A stretch of DNA of 64,000 nt from Eonycteris spelaea (GCA_003508835.1 PUFA01000066.1:4154001-4218000); one strand, 5' to 3'. Counted from the first letter of the stretch, positions 34,476-48,802 are shown. The notes: generated by a model not told the origin, from the sequence alone. Translations and numbers: made by a program.

Positions 34476-36851
34476 CTTCAAACACACACACGCACAGGTG
34501 GCATCAGGAAACGACAGGCAGAGAGAAAAAGGTGTATTTCCCACTGCCTTACGGAAAGAGTAATGCACAGTCACCGAAGAGTGTTTAGAAACCCCCCCCC
34601 CCAAACTGGATGGATGATGAGCCAAGAGCTAACTAACATCGTGCGGTGCAGGGTTCCTTCTATTTTCTTTATTATTACCTATTTGGTGTTTTCTAATTTT
34701 TCCTACACTGAATATGAATTCCTTATCAATGAACAATAAAAGGCAACTGAAATAAATTTTTAACGTACAGCTAAGCAAAATAAAAAACTGTTCATTGTCT
34801 CTTGTATCTATTTTTTTCTCTTTTTTCCTTTTCATAACAGACATACCCCAACATTCAGAACCCCAAAGTTTCAGGAACTAATGGCTGACCAGCTGAAGAT
34901 GACATTTCTCAGCCTCGCTTGTAGCAAGGTGTGAATCTGTGACGAAGTCCTTGTCGGTGAACAGCAGAGAAGGTAAACGAGTCCCTTTTGTAAAAGGAAA
35001 TTGCCTGCTTTATAACTTTTCCTCTCTCCCCTCCTTGTTGCCAGCGGTAACCAAGACATGGGGGTAAACAGGCAGGTGTGGGCAGGTGAGGGGAGCCCAC
35101 CTGCAGCTGGTGGATCATGTAACGTGACCTATTCTAATGGCATAGAAGGAACTTGAATCCCTGCGTGAGCTCGTAGGACAGAGCCACCTCCCTGCCCTGG
35201 ATCCCCTGCTTACCTCTGGTCAGTTATGCGAGGGACATAAAGCCCTGCCTTGTCTGAGCTGGTGTCTGGGTTTTTCTGCTATAGCAGCTTAATCTGTACT
35301 CATTATGCCCATGTTGACTTGCCACCCATGAATAATAACTATTCATTTTTTAATGCACGTTTTTCCGATCATTTTTGTACCAGCATGTGCATGTACTTTT
35401 TTTGATACAAAAGAAAAAAACCTCTTGGCTGAAGCCAATTTAAACACTGCCTTTCTGAAAGGCACTGTGCCCTTGAATGATTTTATTTGATTCTCTCAAC
35501 GACCGTGATTAGAACCGAGGACTGTTGCTTTCTTAGCCAAACGCAACACTGCCTTCCCCACTGATGATGTTTTGCGCTTAAAATAATTTTGATCACCTTC
35601 TCACATCATTAGCACCCATAATATGATTTCTAAGGCTAAAGCATGTCACTGTATAAGTGTACCATAAATTATTGGACTGATTTCCTACTGCCCATCAAAA
35701 TGAAGTAGATGTGAACTTCCTGATGTGGAAATGTGTCTAATAGTAAATGAAAACTAGCACATTGCAGTGCGAGTGTATATAATATTAACTTAATAAGAGG
35801 TGGACAAAAGTCAAATGTGTGTGTTTTTAGGCTCTGTATAAACATGCTAAAATCCAAGAATGAGTCACACTAGATTCTTAAGATGGGCTACTTTCGGGCA
35901 TGAACTAAGAAGGATGTGAGTCAGAATTTTCACCTTTTACTATATATGTATTTTGGCCAAATTCTAGTGAAGTGTTCTATCGTCAGCCAAAGCTGATCAC
36001 TATCATCAGCGAGAATAAACGCTGGCATTTAAGAATATATCTAAAAATGTATTAAATATTATAATTTTATTATTCAAAATGTTAGCAGTCAAGTTTTAAA
36101 ATCCAGGAACAATAATCTCTCATTCTTTGCATAAATAGGAGGTGATTGCCTTCGCTTATCGTTTATAAAGCTTCTCCACTCCTCACTAAGAATTACAGCA
36201 CTTTACTCCTGCGATGATGAACATCCTGTGTTTGACTGCTGGAATCTCGACATATGAAACTCACACAGGGAGATATGTTGTGTGTGACATCAAGAATGCT
36301 TACCAATATTCAAAACACAATGACAACATTCTGACAGCTAGAATAAATCTAAAAGTGACATGACTATGAGGTTTGATTAGATAGGATGGTGATACAAGTG
36401 TAATCAGTGGCCTTGCCCGAGGAATATCAGAATATTCCTGGATATTTCACCTTCCAAAGGCTGAGGCTAAAATGCAGAGTTGGGCAATTAGTGACACACA
36501 CACCAAGTTTCAGTGTGTCCCTACTGTGTATACACATGCATGCTCTCTAAATTTATACGTGTCTGGGTCATTGAAATATGAGCATCTAATACTTTGTTAA
36601 AAATAGTCTAAAAGTAATTCCTCCTCCATGTAGAAAATCTGAGAGACATAAAAAAATATATTAAAGGAAATCACAATCACTAGAAATAATCACTTTTTTC
36701 ATGCACCAATCTTTTCTCTTCTTTTTAAAGTATTTATTTATTAAATTCTCCTCTCAAATTGCAAAAATAACACTCACTATATCCAATGATACAATGTAAA
36801 GGTAAGGAAAAGAAAAGTTACTATTGTATCCCCTTATGCCTGTCTTTACCA

Positions 36852-36893
<42 letters not shown>

Positions 36894-37200
36894 ACACACA
36901 CACACACTGGGATTAATGATAAGAACAGACATATTTAAATTGTAATTAATTCTGGCAGATTAATTTTCATAGTGGCTGTAGCAATTTGCATTTCCACTAG
37001 CTGACAATCATACCTCTTCTACCACTGAATTTTATTGCTTTAAACATTTTCCAAAATCATGTGTAGAAACGACATCTTATTTTTATTTAATTTGTATCTC
37101 TAGTCCAGTGAGGTTCTATGTCATACCATGTGTCTGACTTGCCTGGACCCCCTAGTGTTGCATGTGTTCAGGGTACATATGCCAAAGAAATGCTATTTAC
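34476..37200 (-). other. ZFP64: ZFP64 intron 4
   Basis: Donor GTAAATAG at 37200. Contains a TC/AC microsatellite at 36856-36907. 34600-36700 is largely AT-rich unique sequence, with no repeat that I recognise and no exon. Confidence 0.85.
36856..36907. repeat. (TC)n(AC)n compound microsatellite
   Basis: About 17 CT units followed by about 8 CA units. The homopurine/homopyrimidine half can form triplex DNA. Confidence 0.95.
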
Positions 37201-37263
37201 CTGTGTGAATTTTTAAATGACGCTCCATGTCCTTCATGCCATAGGCAGTCTTGAATTGGCAAC
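37201..37263 (-). CDS. ZFP64: ZFP64 exon 4
   Basis: 63 nt, acceptor TTTTTCAG at 37264, donor GTAAATAG. Encodes the second half of a finger begun in exon 3: CQFKTAYGMKDMERHLKIHT. Together the two exons supply Cys, Cys, His, His. Frame and residues are intact. Phase 1 on both sides. Confidence 0.95.
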
Positions 37264-38281
37264 CTGAAAAAGGCCAGGAAAGATTCATTACAAAGGAAAC
37301 ATAGGAGAAACCTGGCAGACACTTCCTTAACTAAGTAAGGAAGGTCAACCCCAGTAAGAGGACAGAGAGACGTGATGTGCCCCCGATACGATGCACCAAG
37401 GTCATAGGCCCGCTTCTGTGCTTCCAACCCGAACCACATGGCCCAAATCTAATCGCGAGGAGACATCAGACCAGTTTACAGTTGCTGGCCTGCATGCTGC
37501 AAAAATGCGAACGTCATGAAAGACAAAAGTTAAAGGAAACTGAAAGACACGTGAAAATTAAATGCAAAGTGTGATCATGCATTAAAACCTGGACCAGGGG
37601 GAAAATGCTTTTCTTTTGAGATAGAGGATGTTAGTGAGCCAACTGGTAAAATCTTAATAAGACCAGTCATCTGGTAATAGTGTGCATAAATGTTGATATC
37701 TTGATTTTGATGATTAGACTATGGTTATATAAAAGAATTTCCTTGTTTCTAGAAACTGCATATTGTGGTATTTAGGGATAAAGGGACATCATGTCTGCAA
37801 CTTACTCTAAAATGGTTTCGGGGAAAATATATGAAAATAGAGAAAGAATGACAAAACAAATATAATATGGTAACATTTGGGAAATCTAGATGAAGGGCAT
37901 ACAGAAATTTTTTGTACCAGTTTTGCAACTTTTCTAAAATTCCAAAATTATTCCTAAATAAAATTTATTATTATTTTTTTAAGTAAAGAAAGAAAAAAAA
38001 TCTTTCTGGATGCTTCCTAAGCTCCGGCACAGAAATAAAAAAAGTCAAGCGTAATCAGAAATTCTCACGAGTCCCATTTCAAAGTCATAGCTCTGAAAGT
38101 CTTAGAAACCGTGTGTGGTGGCCAGGGACAGCAAGACAGGTCATACGTGATTACAAAGACTGAGGGGGTCCACCTGCTAAGCCAGGCAGTTTGGGGGCAC
38201 ACCTGTGTCTAGCTGCGAAGAATTCACAAGCCTGTTAAACGTCACATCCATTACACAAGTAGAACACGATGCTGCCTTTAC
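37264..38281 (-). other. ZFP64: ZFP64 intron 3
   Basis: Donor GTAAAG at 38281, acceptor CAG at 37266-37264. AT-rich with A-runs near 37975-38000. No element is confidently recognised. Confidence 0.85.
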
Positions 38282-38443
38282 CTGGATAGCAACAGTTAAG
38301 CCTCTTCTGAGCAGGTGGGACCGTGGGCTTTTTGGCACGTGACTTGGCAGGGAGAGAAATGACCGTGGCTGTCTGGTTTTCGTTGCTTTCCGTGGGCAGA
38401 TACGTTTGATAGCCATGTTCGAAAACAAATTCTGGAGCTGAAA
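38282..38443 (-). CDS. ZFP64: ZFP64 exon 3
   Basis: 162 nt, acceptor CTTTTAG at 38450-38444, donor GTAAAG. Encodes VSAPEFVFEHGYQTYLPTES, then NENQTATVISLPAKSR, a basic-proline linker with KKP, and RLNCCYP, the start of the finger completed in exon 4. The frame is clean and the residues are nearly identical to the human protein. The Lys/Arg-rich linker before the fingers could contribute to nuclear import, which is inference. Confidence 0.95.
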
Positions 38444-41400
38444 CTAAAAGATACGATGATCATTCATTTTCGCGATATGAATACCCAACAGCTATTCCTC
38501 TGGCCTGCCTTCTTTTATAGGGAACAAACACCTAAGACTGCTTTCCCAGTCTCCCCAGCTGCTTAGCCATGACTGTGTGACCCTGTTCTAGCCGGTGAGA
38601 CACTGGAGAACGCCGACTGAGGGCTTCTGTAGAAGACTTTCTCCCGGATTCGAGAAAAAAACAAGTGTAAGGAAGAAAAAGAGGCAGTTGAGGAAAGCTC
38701 ATGCTTGCTGTCCCGGGTGCCCCACTTCCTGTCTTTGGACATGCTGGAGTGAGGATGTGATGCCTGGGTCCGGGCAGCCATTCTGTAACTATAAGGGGAG
38801 AGAAAATCGATATTGAACCAGAACTCTGAAACCACCCAAATCTGGACTTACTAAATAAACAGGAAGTCTCCCTATTATTTATATCAGCCAAATGCATTGT
38901 TACTTTTATGTGCTTTACCACAAAATCCTAACAAACAACTGGAAAGCAACTGATCGAAGGAATTCTGGGCAAACCTACCAGTACCCTCTAAAAGCACAAG
39001 TACTCTTTAAAACAAAGTTCTCCTAAAAAAAGTATCCTTGTACTCTCACTGAAGGTCTGAGGAAAAAAGAAGAGAGACCAAACATTTTTATCTTTATAAT
39101 AGGTAAAATAGGTAGTCTCGAATTTCTTTCTTTTTGCTTATAAAAAGTTTCGTGACTACTTTGTTAACTAAGTTTATGGTTGGGGTTTGGAAATACTTTC
39201 TTCCTTAATTACATGTAGTTTGTCACGTGGAGATTTGGCTTCTGATGAAAAGTAAATTGGCCAACAGAGGCTTGTTCATTGGGTGAACTTGTCAGGCCAA
39301 GAGGCCCTAATGATGACTTTGAAAGCCATATTCTGTTCCCCGAATTTGTCACTATAGCACCACCATTGACATTTTTGCCAGCATATATTACAGAATATAG
39401 TTATTTAAATCAATACAGACCTAATGTCACTACCTATTACGGCCATGCCTAAAGTAATAACATCCATGTCACAGGTTTGTGGTGTTATATTTCTCTTAAA
39501 ACAAATGTCTTCCTTTGAATCTAAGATGTTATATAGGTTGTAAGATGAACTGTTATTTTATGTCTGACAGATTTTTTTAAAAGCTGCCAATTAAACACGT
39601 CGTGATGCAATGTTTTCATATTTCTTAGATGTTCTGTATATTGCTATTCCTTAGAAATTTTATATTTACTGAATGAGTTCTTTTAGACTTCTTTGGGCAT
39701 TCGGATCTCTGCCTCTGGGACACCTTTGGCATTGAATGCCAGTGTCATTCTGACACATGTCAAAGACCATTAGGGCTCTATCAGCATTTGGTATTTGAGT
39801 AAACGCATGGTTTCAAACGTTCTCATGGAAGCACGCCCAGGGATACTAGTGGTTTTCATTTAAAGTGGCTGAAATATTCTTACAAGCTGATGTTTTGCCT
39901 CCATGCCAAGTTCTCTGACGTGTGAAACGACCACACCTGCCTCTTACTGACATGTTTTCATCCTCTCTGAGGGATTTGGCGACCGCTCCTGTTCTCCCGC
40001 TCTGGCTGGTACTCAAAGCGTGGTCCCCAGCCAGCACCCTTGGACCTACCTAAGCACGTGCTACAGAGGCACATTCTTGCCCCACCCCCTGGCCTCCTGA
40101 CTCAGAAACTCTGGGGTGGACTTAGCAGTCTGTGTTCCAACAGTCCGCCCAGCTGATGCTGAGTCCGCTGGCGTAGACATCCTTCTCCATGCATCTCAGC
40201 AGTACAACCCAACCCGGCTTTGCCTGACGGAAGGAATCGTCTTTCTTCTCATCGCTGCTTTGCACAAACAGCAGTGGTTCCTCCCACAACTAATGTGTTT
40301 CATCACTATCAAGTGACCCCTGCCACTGTTCCCAGCTACGTCTGGGCACACGGTTACTTTTCATCTTCAGCCTGAATCATCATGCAATGTCTTGGAAGAC
40401 GTTCTAAACAGTGATTAATATCAATATACGTAGTTCCAAAAACTGCACTCGACTCTGCCAAAGTGACCAAAATGTGATCAACTACGACCCAGTTTGCTCA
40501 CAGGCACACAGAGACAATTTTTTTTTTTCCGTGTGACTGCCTGTTGGTTGACAGCAATCTCATCGATTCTAAGGTTGATCCCCATTCCACACATCTTAAC
40601 GTGGACCTTTGAACTGATGCAAGGCCAAGGTCATCGCAGAGACCTCAGGCCAGCTGGGTAGCTTCTTCGAGCCTCAGTTTCCTTGCCCGTTAGTAGAGAT
40701 AACCACTGCGCCCACTTCATGAGGCTGTCGCAAAGTTTAATGAGAGACTCAGAAGCGCGGGACGTGGCCATGCTTGAGTCTTAATAAACTTGAGCCACGA
40801 CCGTTGAACTGAACTGGGCACTGCCACCGAACAAGAGTGATCAAGACCCAGAGTGACCAATCGTCCCTGTTTGCCTGGGACAGAGGTTTACCCAGGACAT
40901 AGGCCTTTCAGGGCAAAACTGGGATGGCTAGTCACGCTTCCATGACTTCGAAGTTAAAAACTTTCTGCTCTATGACTTTTTGAACCAAGAGAAGGCTGCC
41001 AGGGATGGGGTGGGAGAGGGTCTGTGGGCGTGGTCAGGACCTTCCCACAGCAGAGTTCCTGGAGTCGCCCCAGCCCTCCAGGGAGGTAAACGCTGGGCCC
41101 AGCATCCTCCTGAGCCTGAGACTTCCCGCCCTCCTTGGAGGCTGGCTGGGTTGCTCTCCTAACTGCCTACCTGCCCTTCCACCACGAGCCTCGCCTCCCT
41201 TTCGTGGCAAGTCACAGCAGAGGGGACACGGGAGAATGGCAGACGTTAACCTGTTCCCAGCTACGTGGCTGCAACGCCTTCTCCCACTCTGCAGGCTGCC
41301 TGTCCATCCTGCTGATTCTCTCCGCTGATGTGCGGATTTCCATGCGGTCTCATTTGTCCGTTTTGCCTTTGTTGCCTGGCTTTTGGTGTCTTGGGGAGGC

Positions 41401-43903
41401 AGCAGGAGGCAAAAGGGGTCAGGCCCCCACTTCGGGGATCATTTTGGGGATGGGCTAATCGTACACAAAATGCGAATAGCCCCAAAGTACATGCATCTGA
41501 GACTGGAATAGGGTTTGCTTGAGAGGTTGGGCTCTTAAGTCTTATCTCCCTGAGCCTCAGCTTCCTTGCCGGGAGAATGGGGGCCACGACCTCCTCGAGC
41601 TGGTGTGAGGATTAGCGACTGAGCACGTAACACAGTCATTACTGCTGGCATTTCTCACTGATTTATCCAGCAATTATTTATGAAGCACCAAGTGTGTACC
41701 AGGCACTGTCCTGGGCACTAGTCACATAGCCGTGAGCCAAAGAGGCGGAACCTTCGCCTTCATGGCGCTGACGCTCTGGTTGGGAGTGTGCAGGAAATAA
41801 ATAATTTAAATATATACTGTACAGCTAATATAAATGCATAGCTCCATAATGTGGAGAAAAATAAAGCAGGGGCGGGTACGGGGTGTGCTGGGGACCACGC
41901 GATTTTGAGTAAGGTGCTCCAGGAAGGTCTCGATGAGAAGCGGACATTTCAATACAGAACAGGGAAGCACATACTTATCAACAGCGTTCGGCTGCAGGTG
42001 TCTGGAATTGAACAGCCAACAAAGGGGTGCTGGGGCAGCCAGGCACCCAGCCTCGCTGGAGCCTGTTCCAGCAGACGCCTGATAGGAATGAGGAATCGGG
42101 ACTAAGATATTGCATTTTGGTATGGACTTTTCTTCTGAAAAAGAAGAAAAATAAGGAAGCAGAAAGCGTGGAGCTGTCACGGGGACAGAATGCTTCTCCA
42201 ACTGTAGCTGCTCGTAGAATCTCAGAATCTCCTTCAAATGCAGGTTCCGATTCAAGAGTTCTGGTGGGGCCGAGACTGGATTCCTAACAAGCTGCCGGGC
42301 CGTGTCGTGGGCCTCGGACCACCCTGTGAGCATCCACGGAGCCCTAATGCAGTTCTAGTTTCTGGTGCCAATCTCTGAGAGATCCCGCTTCATCCCTGCC
42401 CCCAGTTCTCTGTTACTGCCAATATCCTTCCAAATAAAAATCTCCCCTTTGCCTTAAACTATCGCCAAAGTAGGGGTCTGTCAGAGGCAAACGACAGCAC
42501 GGTGCTCAGTAAAAGGAAATTAATCTGCACTATGCTGGGAATTAACCAAACAGGAAAAAATCCCCCAAACCCGAAAACCACAAATGGAATGGAGCTTCCC
42601 TTCCGTGCTCCTCCCCACCTCCCTCCCCACTCCCAGGGCTCAGCTCACTTATTCATTCAGATTTGCTGAGCACCTACTATGTGCCACACCCTGAGAGCCA
42701 ATGGATTTCATCCTTTCTCCTCTGCCAGGCCAGTGGTTCTCACACTTGATCACAGGCCAGAGACTGTGAAGCAGAGATGGGGGTCAAGTCTGGATATCTT
42801 CACAGCTGCATTTCTAACACTTTCTAGGTGATTCTCTTGCACACTAACTTTGAGAACTCCCGCTCTCGTCCAGTCGACCATGGCAGTGGCTGCGGTGTGG
42901 CTCTGCAGAGGGGCCCTAGGGACTGGTTTCCACCGCTAAGGCCTCCTCCTTGTCCCTTGCTGGCCCAGCTGCCCCACGACGATGTCCCATCCTGGCCCAT
43001 GGGATCTGGCGTTTTGGAGAAAGCACTTCCTCCCTGACAAAGAGAAGCTGTCTCTTTCCCATTTGTGGACATGGTCAAGGGAACACTTGAGGCATAAAGC
43101 AGTAGCAGCACCTTGTGGCCGTGAGGCGCATGAAGGACAAGGCCAGGACAAAGCCCACGGCCAAGATCAGCAAGGAGATGCAAAGAACCCACCAGCTCTG
43201 AGCTGGGGAACCTACCCTGGAGGTCTGTGCTGGCCGCTCCTGTCCTGAGAGACATCAGTGTCTTACTGTCCAGCCCACTGTGGGTGTGTGCAGGAGCAAT
43301 GAGAAGCATCTGAACTGAAGGACCCAAGCCCTCAGAGGCCGGTTCGGATTCCCAGGACCCTGCTCAGACCCCCCTCTCCTCAGGGAGGGGTCTGGGTGAC
43401 TGCATTTTTCACCGAAGGAGGCTCTTTTGGGAAACACTGCGATGAGGAGTTCGTGAGGGATGATATGGGGACTCAGGGGCGCAGATCCTGCAGCCGGGTA
43501 GCCTGGGCTTGAGACCCAGTTCTGCCACTTCCTGGCCATCATCTTGAACGAGTTATTTCACCCTTTGTGCCCTTAGTTTGTTAGTGGTGAGCGTGGATAA
43601 TAATCCTCAGTATCTCATCTGTGTTCGTAAAAAGCACTTCACACAGAGTACCTAGAAAAGTGGCACCCACGAGCGCGCCATCAGAATTAGCTATTTTTAC
43701 TGCTGTTGTTGCTGCGAGATGCTTCTGGCAAATCATTAATAGCTTGTCTTACTCAAATCACTCAGGTGCTCAAGAACCTTCAGTGCCTCCCCAGGTCCTT
43801 CCGGAAAAAAAGGCCAGAGAGGAAGTGCAGCGCCTACGGCATCCCCCCTGCGTCACCTCTGTCACGGTTCCCAGACCCTGCCTCGAGCTGTGCCACCCCC
43901 AGA

Positions 43904-44057
43904 CCACCAGGAAGTGTCGGAGGCTCCTGCGTGGAGGGCACGCATCCCGCCAGTGTTCGCGCTCATTCGCCAAGTCAGGGGTGTGAAAAGCGCGTGACAC
44001 AGCACACGGGAGGTGGGGACACGGGGCGTGGCTCGTGGCAAGCCCCTGGCCAACGTG
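43904..44057 (+). repeat. CpG-rich inverted repeat, left arm
   Basis: Reverse complement of 45462-45613. The core 43917-44057 differs by about four substitutions and one base gap over 141 bp (around 96% identity by eye). It includes GTGTTCGCGCTCATTC, AAAAGCGCGTGACACAGCAC and ACACGGGGCGTGGCTCGTGG. It does not match a repeat family that I know. Confidence 0.92.
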
Positions 44058-45461
44058 GGGAAAGTTTTCACATTCTTCCTCCCAAAGGACTTAGATGTTT
44101 GCCCTCAATCACGATTTTTGCCTCTGGCTTTCCCCTGGGGACCAATCTACCCTTTAACTCTTTGCGCTACCCTGTGCTCCTCACAGATGGCTGGCTGGGC
44201 TTGTATGTCTTCCAACCGAACCCTCCTGCCCTGCCCAGGGGCTTGGGATTCTCCAAGGGCGAGCGTCTCCATGATCTGGGCTCCAGCGTCGGCACGCAGC
44301 GGCCTCAAAGCTGCCCTCGCTGGGCCCTCGGAATGGGGCAGACACTGTGCCACGTGCCTCACGCACATCAACGGACTTCGTCCTTATCGCTGCCCCTTCC
44401 CGTATGCGTTCGGTGACTGTTCTGTGGAGGGCCTGGTGCTGGGCAGCAAGAGAACAAGGCTAATTAGGTCCCTGCTTGCAGGGAGACTCAGTCTAGTAAA
44501 CCGGACATTAAACCAAGTATGGCCCGCAGGCCAACGGAGTCTTCAGATTCCTTTTTTTAAGGCTTTTAAAATCAATTAGGTGGGTTGGGTCTTCCCTGTG
44601 TCAACGTCCTCCGGCCACAGACCACCGGGGACACGCCTGTAGTTGGATACGTTTACTATTCACTGCACTGGGGGGACCCCACAGTGTGGGAACCGCGGAG
44701 TGTCTCAGTAACGGGGTGCTAGAAAGGACTTATAGGTTTTGGGCTCATATTAAGGATTTTCTGGGAGAGTCCAGGAACGCCTGCATTGGAAGCTATCAGG
44801 AAGCGGGGAGAAGTCCATGATTTGATAGCTTAATAAATATCACGGAGACGCGGAGAAGGCTGAAACAGCAATAGGTAGAGAAGCAGCCGGCACTCAGATT
44901 AGCGGGGGACGTTCGCTATTTTGTGGCTCAGACATGATGGTGGAGGTGCCTTGTTTTCTTCTGTTCCCACGTGGTCACGGAGTGGCCCTGCCTGATGCTG
45001 ATGTTCTGGGACACTGTTTATCCTCAGCAGAAGGACAGCGTGGTCCGCCTGTGAGAACCAGCCCACCTCCTAGCAACTGCAGGACACAGCTGATGACGAC
45101 GGTTCCTGCTGTGGGGGCTGCTTTCCCTTCGTAGTGGGTGGCCCACAGCCCCCCCCGCCCCACACCCCCCTCCCCCAACACACAGCATAGCTGCTGCTGC
45201 ATTTGCTGTCACTGCCTGGCCCCAAAGGCATCTGAATGCACTTCTCTGGCCAACGAAACATTGCTGGTCACCAAAACTCGATGAATCACCACTGTGGTAA
45301 GTGCTAGGTGGGGAAGCAGTGAGAAACCTAACCTTGATGTTGTGGGGGGTGGAGGGAAGGAATCACGGCTAGCTTCTAGGTGGAGGTGACTTTTCACCTG
45401 GGACGGAAGAGTCCCAGAAGAGGCAGGAAAGATCATTCTAGGTCAGGGGATCCTTTCAACG

Positions 45462-45613
45462 CACGTTGGCCAGGGGCTTGCCACGAGCCACGCCCCGTGT
45501 CCCCATCTCCCGTGTGCTGTGTCACGCGCTTTTCACATCCCTGACTTGGTGAATGAGCGCGAACACCGGCGGCGATGCGTGCCCTCCACGCAGGAGCCTC
45601 CGAAGCCTGGTGG
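45462..45613 (-). repeat. CpG-rich inverted repeat, right arm
   Basis: Partner of 43904-44057 in opposite orientation, separated by about 1.4 kb of unrelated sequence. No target-site duplication is evident at the outer edges, and the outer ends share only CCACCAGG beyond the core. Confidence 0.92.
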
Positions 45614-46714
45614 GAGCCCTCCAGGGTGACCAGTCTCGTCATGACCCCTGTTTTCCAGGTGGGGAAATGGAGACCGTGCGGCTCTACGTTACCTGCCCGA
45701 GGTTGCCTGGTTGGCATGTGGTAACAGCGCAGAATTCCTTTCCCCCACTTTACCAATGAGACGCCAACAGTCCGTGGACCACACACGGCTGCCTCGTCAG
45801 CCCTGTGCAGCCCGGACGCCCACTCGCGGCCACGACGCTGACGCCCCGTGATTTTAAGCCAGGAACTCAAGAAAATGTAACCGAGATGCCATATTTTCCC
45901 CACTAGCATCCGCATCTAATTTTACTGCTTCTTCGGGAAAGTTTTTAAATCGAATGTGAAAGGTCAGGCCACTTTCAAAGCTGCCGAGCAGAGAATAACT
46001 GTTACTTTACCTCGAACTATGACTGGACAGAGAGGAGACACAGAGGAGCCGAGGGAGGGAGGGTTCGGCTTAATCGAGGAACAAAGAATGACAGATAAGT
46101 CTGGGCAACGTCTGGGTGAGAGGGTCTGGGACACCTGCCGAGGTCAGGAGTCGGACTGTAGCCTTGGGCAGTGAGTGACTCTCTGACCCCGTGGAGACCT
46201 GGAATCTCCTGGGGGCTTGTTAAAAAAAAAAAAACATATGCAGGAGCCGCAGCCCCCGAGATCAGATTCAGGAGCCGCAGCCCAGGCACCCACAGCCCTA
46301 ACAAGCTCCCCGGGGATTCCGGGCACGGGCGCACCTGGGAGCTGCTGCCAGTGGAGCCCAGGCGTGGGAGGAGGTGGGCCCAGAAAAGCAAACTAGTGTA
46401 GAAGAAGGGGAAACAAAAAAGCCAGGTTCTGCTCGCTTTGTGGCATCAAAGAAGGAACAATCAGGCAGAGCAGCAAACCTGTAAATCCCACCATCCGTTC
46501 ATCCCATTCATTAACCTCAACTTTCATAAAAACGGCCCCCAAGCCTTTTACATGGATTACTGAAGAGTCCTCACAATAACCCACTGAGAGTAGGGATCAG
46601 GCGTCGCATCCCATTACCTAGTAGCATTAGGGACCCAGGGGTGAATGTGAGGGTGCAGCCCCGCCAAGAATCATTTCATTACTCATTACGGGGACTTGAC
46701 ATAGTCTGAGTGAA

Positions 46715-46738
46715 CTGTGTGTGTGTGTGGGGGGGGGT
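46715..46738. repeat. GT run followed by a G9 run
   Basis: GTGTGTGTGTGG followed by consecutive G residues. A simple repeat in intron 2. Confidence 0.8.
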
Positions 46739-48772
46739 CACAGAAGGGGCTTTGAGGAAAAGCCTTTCAGCTCAGCTCTGATGTCCGCATAAGAACAATC
46801 AGGTCCAGGCAGAGGGAACAACACGTGCCAAGACCCTGAGGCTACAGGAAATATACTCGGTTGGGAAACAGAAAGTTTATCACCCAACTGAGAAGGGCGG
46901 GGAGCATCCCAAGATCCAGCCAGATCCTGGGTGTCGATTGTGAGCCTTCAGGTCCTGAGTTTGAGCTGGTGGCATCGGCCAGGCAAAGGCAGGAAAGGTA
47001 TTTCAGTGGAGGGACCAGCAGAAGTGAAGGGTCAGAATCTCGAAAGACGGAACGGCCACCAAGCGCGAGCCTTGAAGGCATCTCACGCTGGGGCACTGTG
47101 TTAGAGGCTTCACACTCGGGCTGTGGGGTTACTGGGCATCCGGCCGTCTTCGAGGACCGGGGACAGGACACTAAGTCTTCACAGAGGAGACACCGGGTAA
47201 GGGCCAAACTATTTCAGTCCCGGACTGTCCTGAACCTGAGTGGGGACCTCGGCCTTGTCCCGTGCCTGCCCGAGTGCAGCTTCACTTTGTCAGGCTGTAA
47301 AATGAGAAGGTTAAAGCAGACCTATCTCTGAGGTGTTTTTTTTTTAGTTTTAACATTGTTTGGCGACTTCCTCCAAGATGACGATTAAGATAAACTCAGG
47401 AGAAAGTGGGAAGATGTCAGGGCACTTTCATTAAGGTTTGTCAGGTGGTCAGTTAGTTATCGTTCAATGTTTGAAAAACTCGGCGGAAACATTATTTCGG
47501 ACATCAGGAACACAACCACACAGAACTCTGCATACTGCTGAAAAAGCCACACGTCACACCATGCATGACTGATGAGGACAGGGCTGGTGATCTCCTCTAC
47601 TCCCCAGCTCCAGATCAACTCTTTGGCAAACGCTTCTGGGCTCAATCAGGCTCACGGATGTGTTTTGTTTGGCCAAAAAAGTTTTAAAACTTGGAAAATT
47701 TCAGTTTGCAGCTTCTCTGAAAAATCCAAACACCTAACCGATGGATCCAGAGAGCAGCTTTCTCTTGGTCCCAGCCCGCACCACTCCCTAATACCTGTCA
47801 CAGCGTGACCCTTCTTTCCTTAAAGCGACCTGCCTCATTCCTGTTCTAGATGCTTTCCTTGAATATAAAACTGTATGTTATGCATACATATGTTTTTCAC
47901 GCTTCCCTCGAGAATTTTTCTACGTATGCAACAGAGGTCTAGCTTCCCTTATCAGGGCTAAGCCATAATCCAAAGTCTGAATCCTGATATTTACTTAATT
48001 TCCCCTTGGCGTATGCATGCAAACGTTTTGTTTTGTTTTTTTTTAAACATATATACCGGAAAGGGGGACCCTTATACATTTGCTTATCAAGTTTTACAGA
48101 ATACCTGGAAGTGGACTGATTGGATATGTGTTTACGTACATTTTTAATGTGAAAGATTTCGAATTTAATATTTCAATTTGAAAGCTATCACTATATCACC
48201 CAGCTTACATGAATTTATATCCCAGAAGAGGAAAGCGGTATCTTGCCCTAAGCCCTCTTTGATGTGCATTTCTTTAATTACGAAGCATTATTTTATGGCC
48301 TCTTATGTAACGTCTGTTACCCTTTGCTGACTTTTCCACTTCATCCTTTTTTTCTACTTGTATTGAATTTAGTTCTTTACATATGAGGGGCATTAGGCCT
48401 TAGTCCTACATACTGCGACTTTTTTTCCAGGTGTCTTTAGATTTTTTAATACATTGTTTTTACTTTGGAAAAATTGCAACTTATTTGCAACCACGTATGT
48501 GTTTCTTTTTTGGGGGGGGTGGTGTGCATCTGTGTCTACAACCTGCATTCTTTGGTAGGCACAGTATTAATAAATATAAATATATATTTTAATCTAAAAA
48601 TTTGAATGTCTTTAGCTAAGGGTACATTCTCCAATTCTCCACAGGACCTGACAGTGTCTAATTGTAATGTCTTATAAATGGGTTACTTCGTAATTTCTAA
48701 AGCTGTCTGTCGGTCTCTTAAAACAGATTATATAGGTATAAGTAAAGGTGAATGTATTTGTGTTTATGTGCC

Positions 48773-48802
48773 TGTGTGTGTGTGTGTGTGTGTGTGTGCG
48801 TG
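48773..48802. repeat. (TG)n microsatellite
   Basis: About 13 TG units with one GC interruption, in intron 2. Confidence 0.95.

Noticed and set aside
43706..44416. 236-codon plus-strand open frame in ZFP64 intron 2
   Set aside because: It overlaps one arm of the inverted repeat in GC-rich DNA, has no recognisable domain, and the other arm gives an equally long frame on the opposite strand. Composition explains both.
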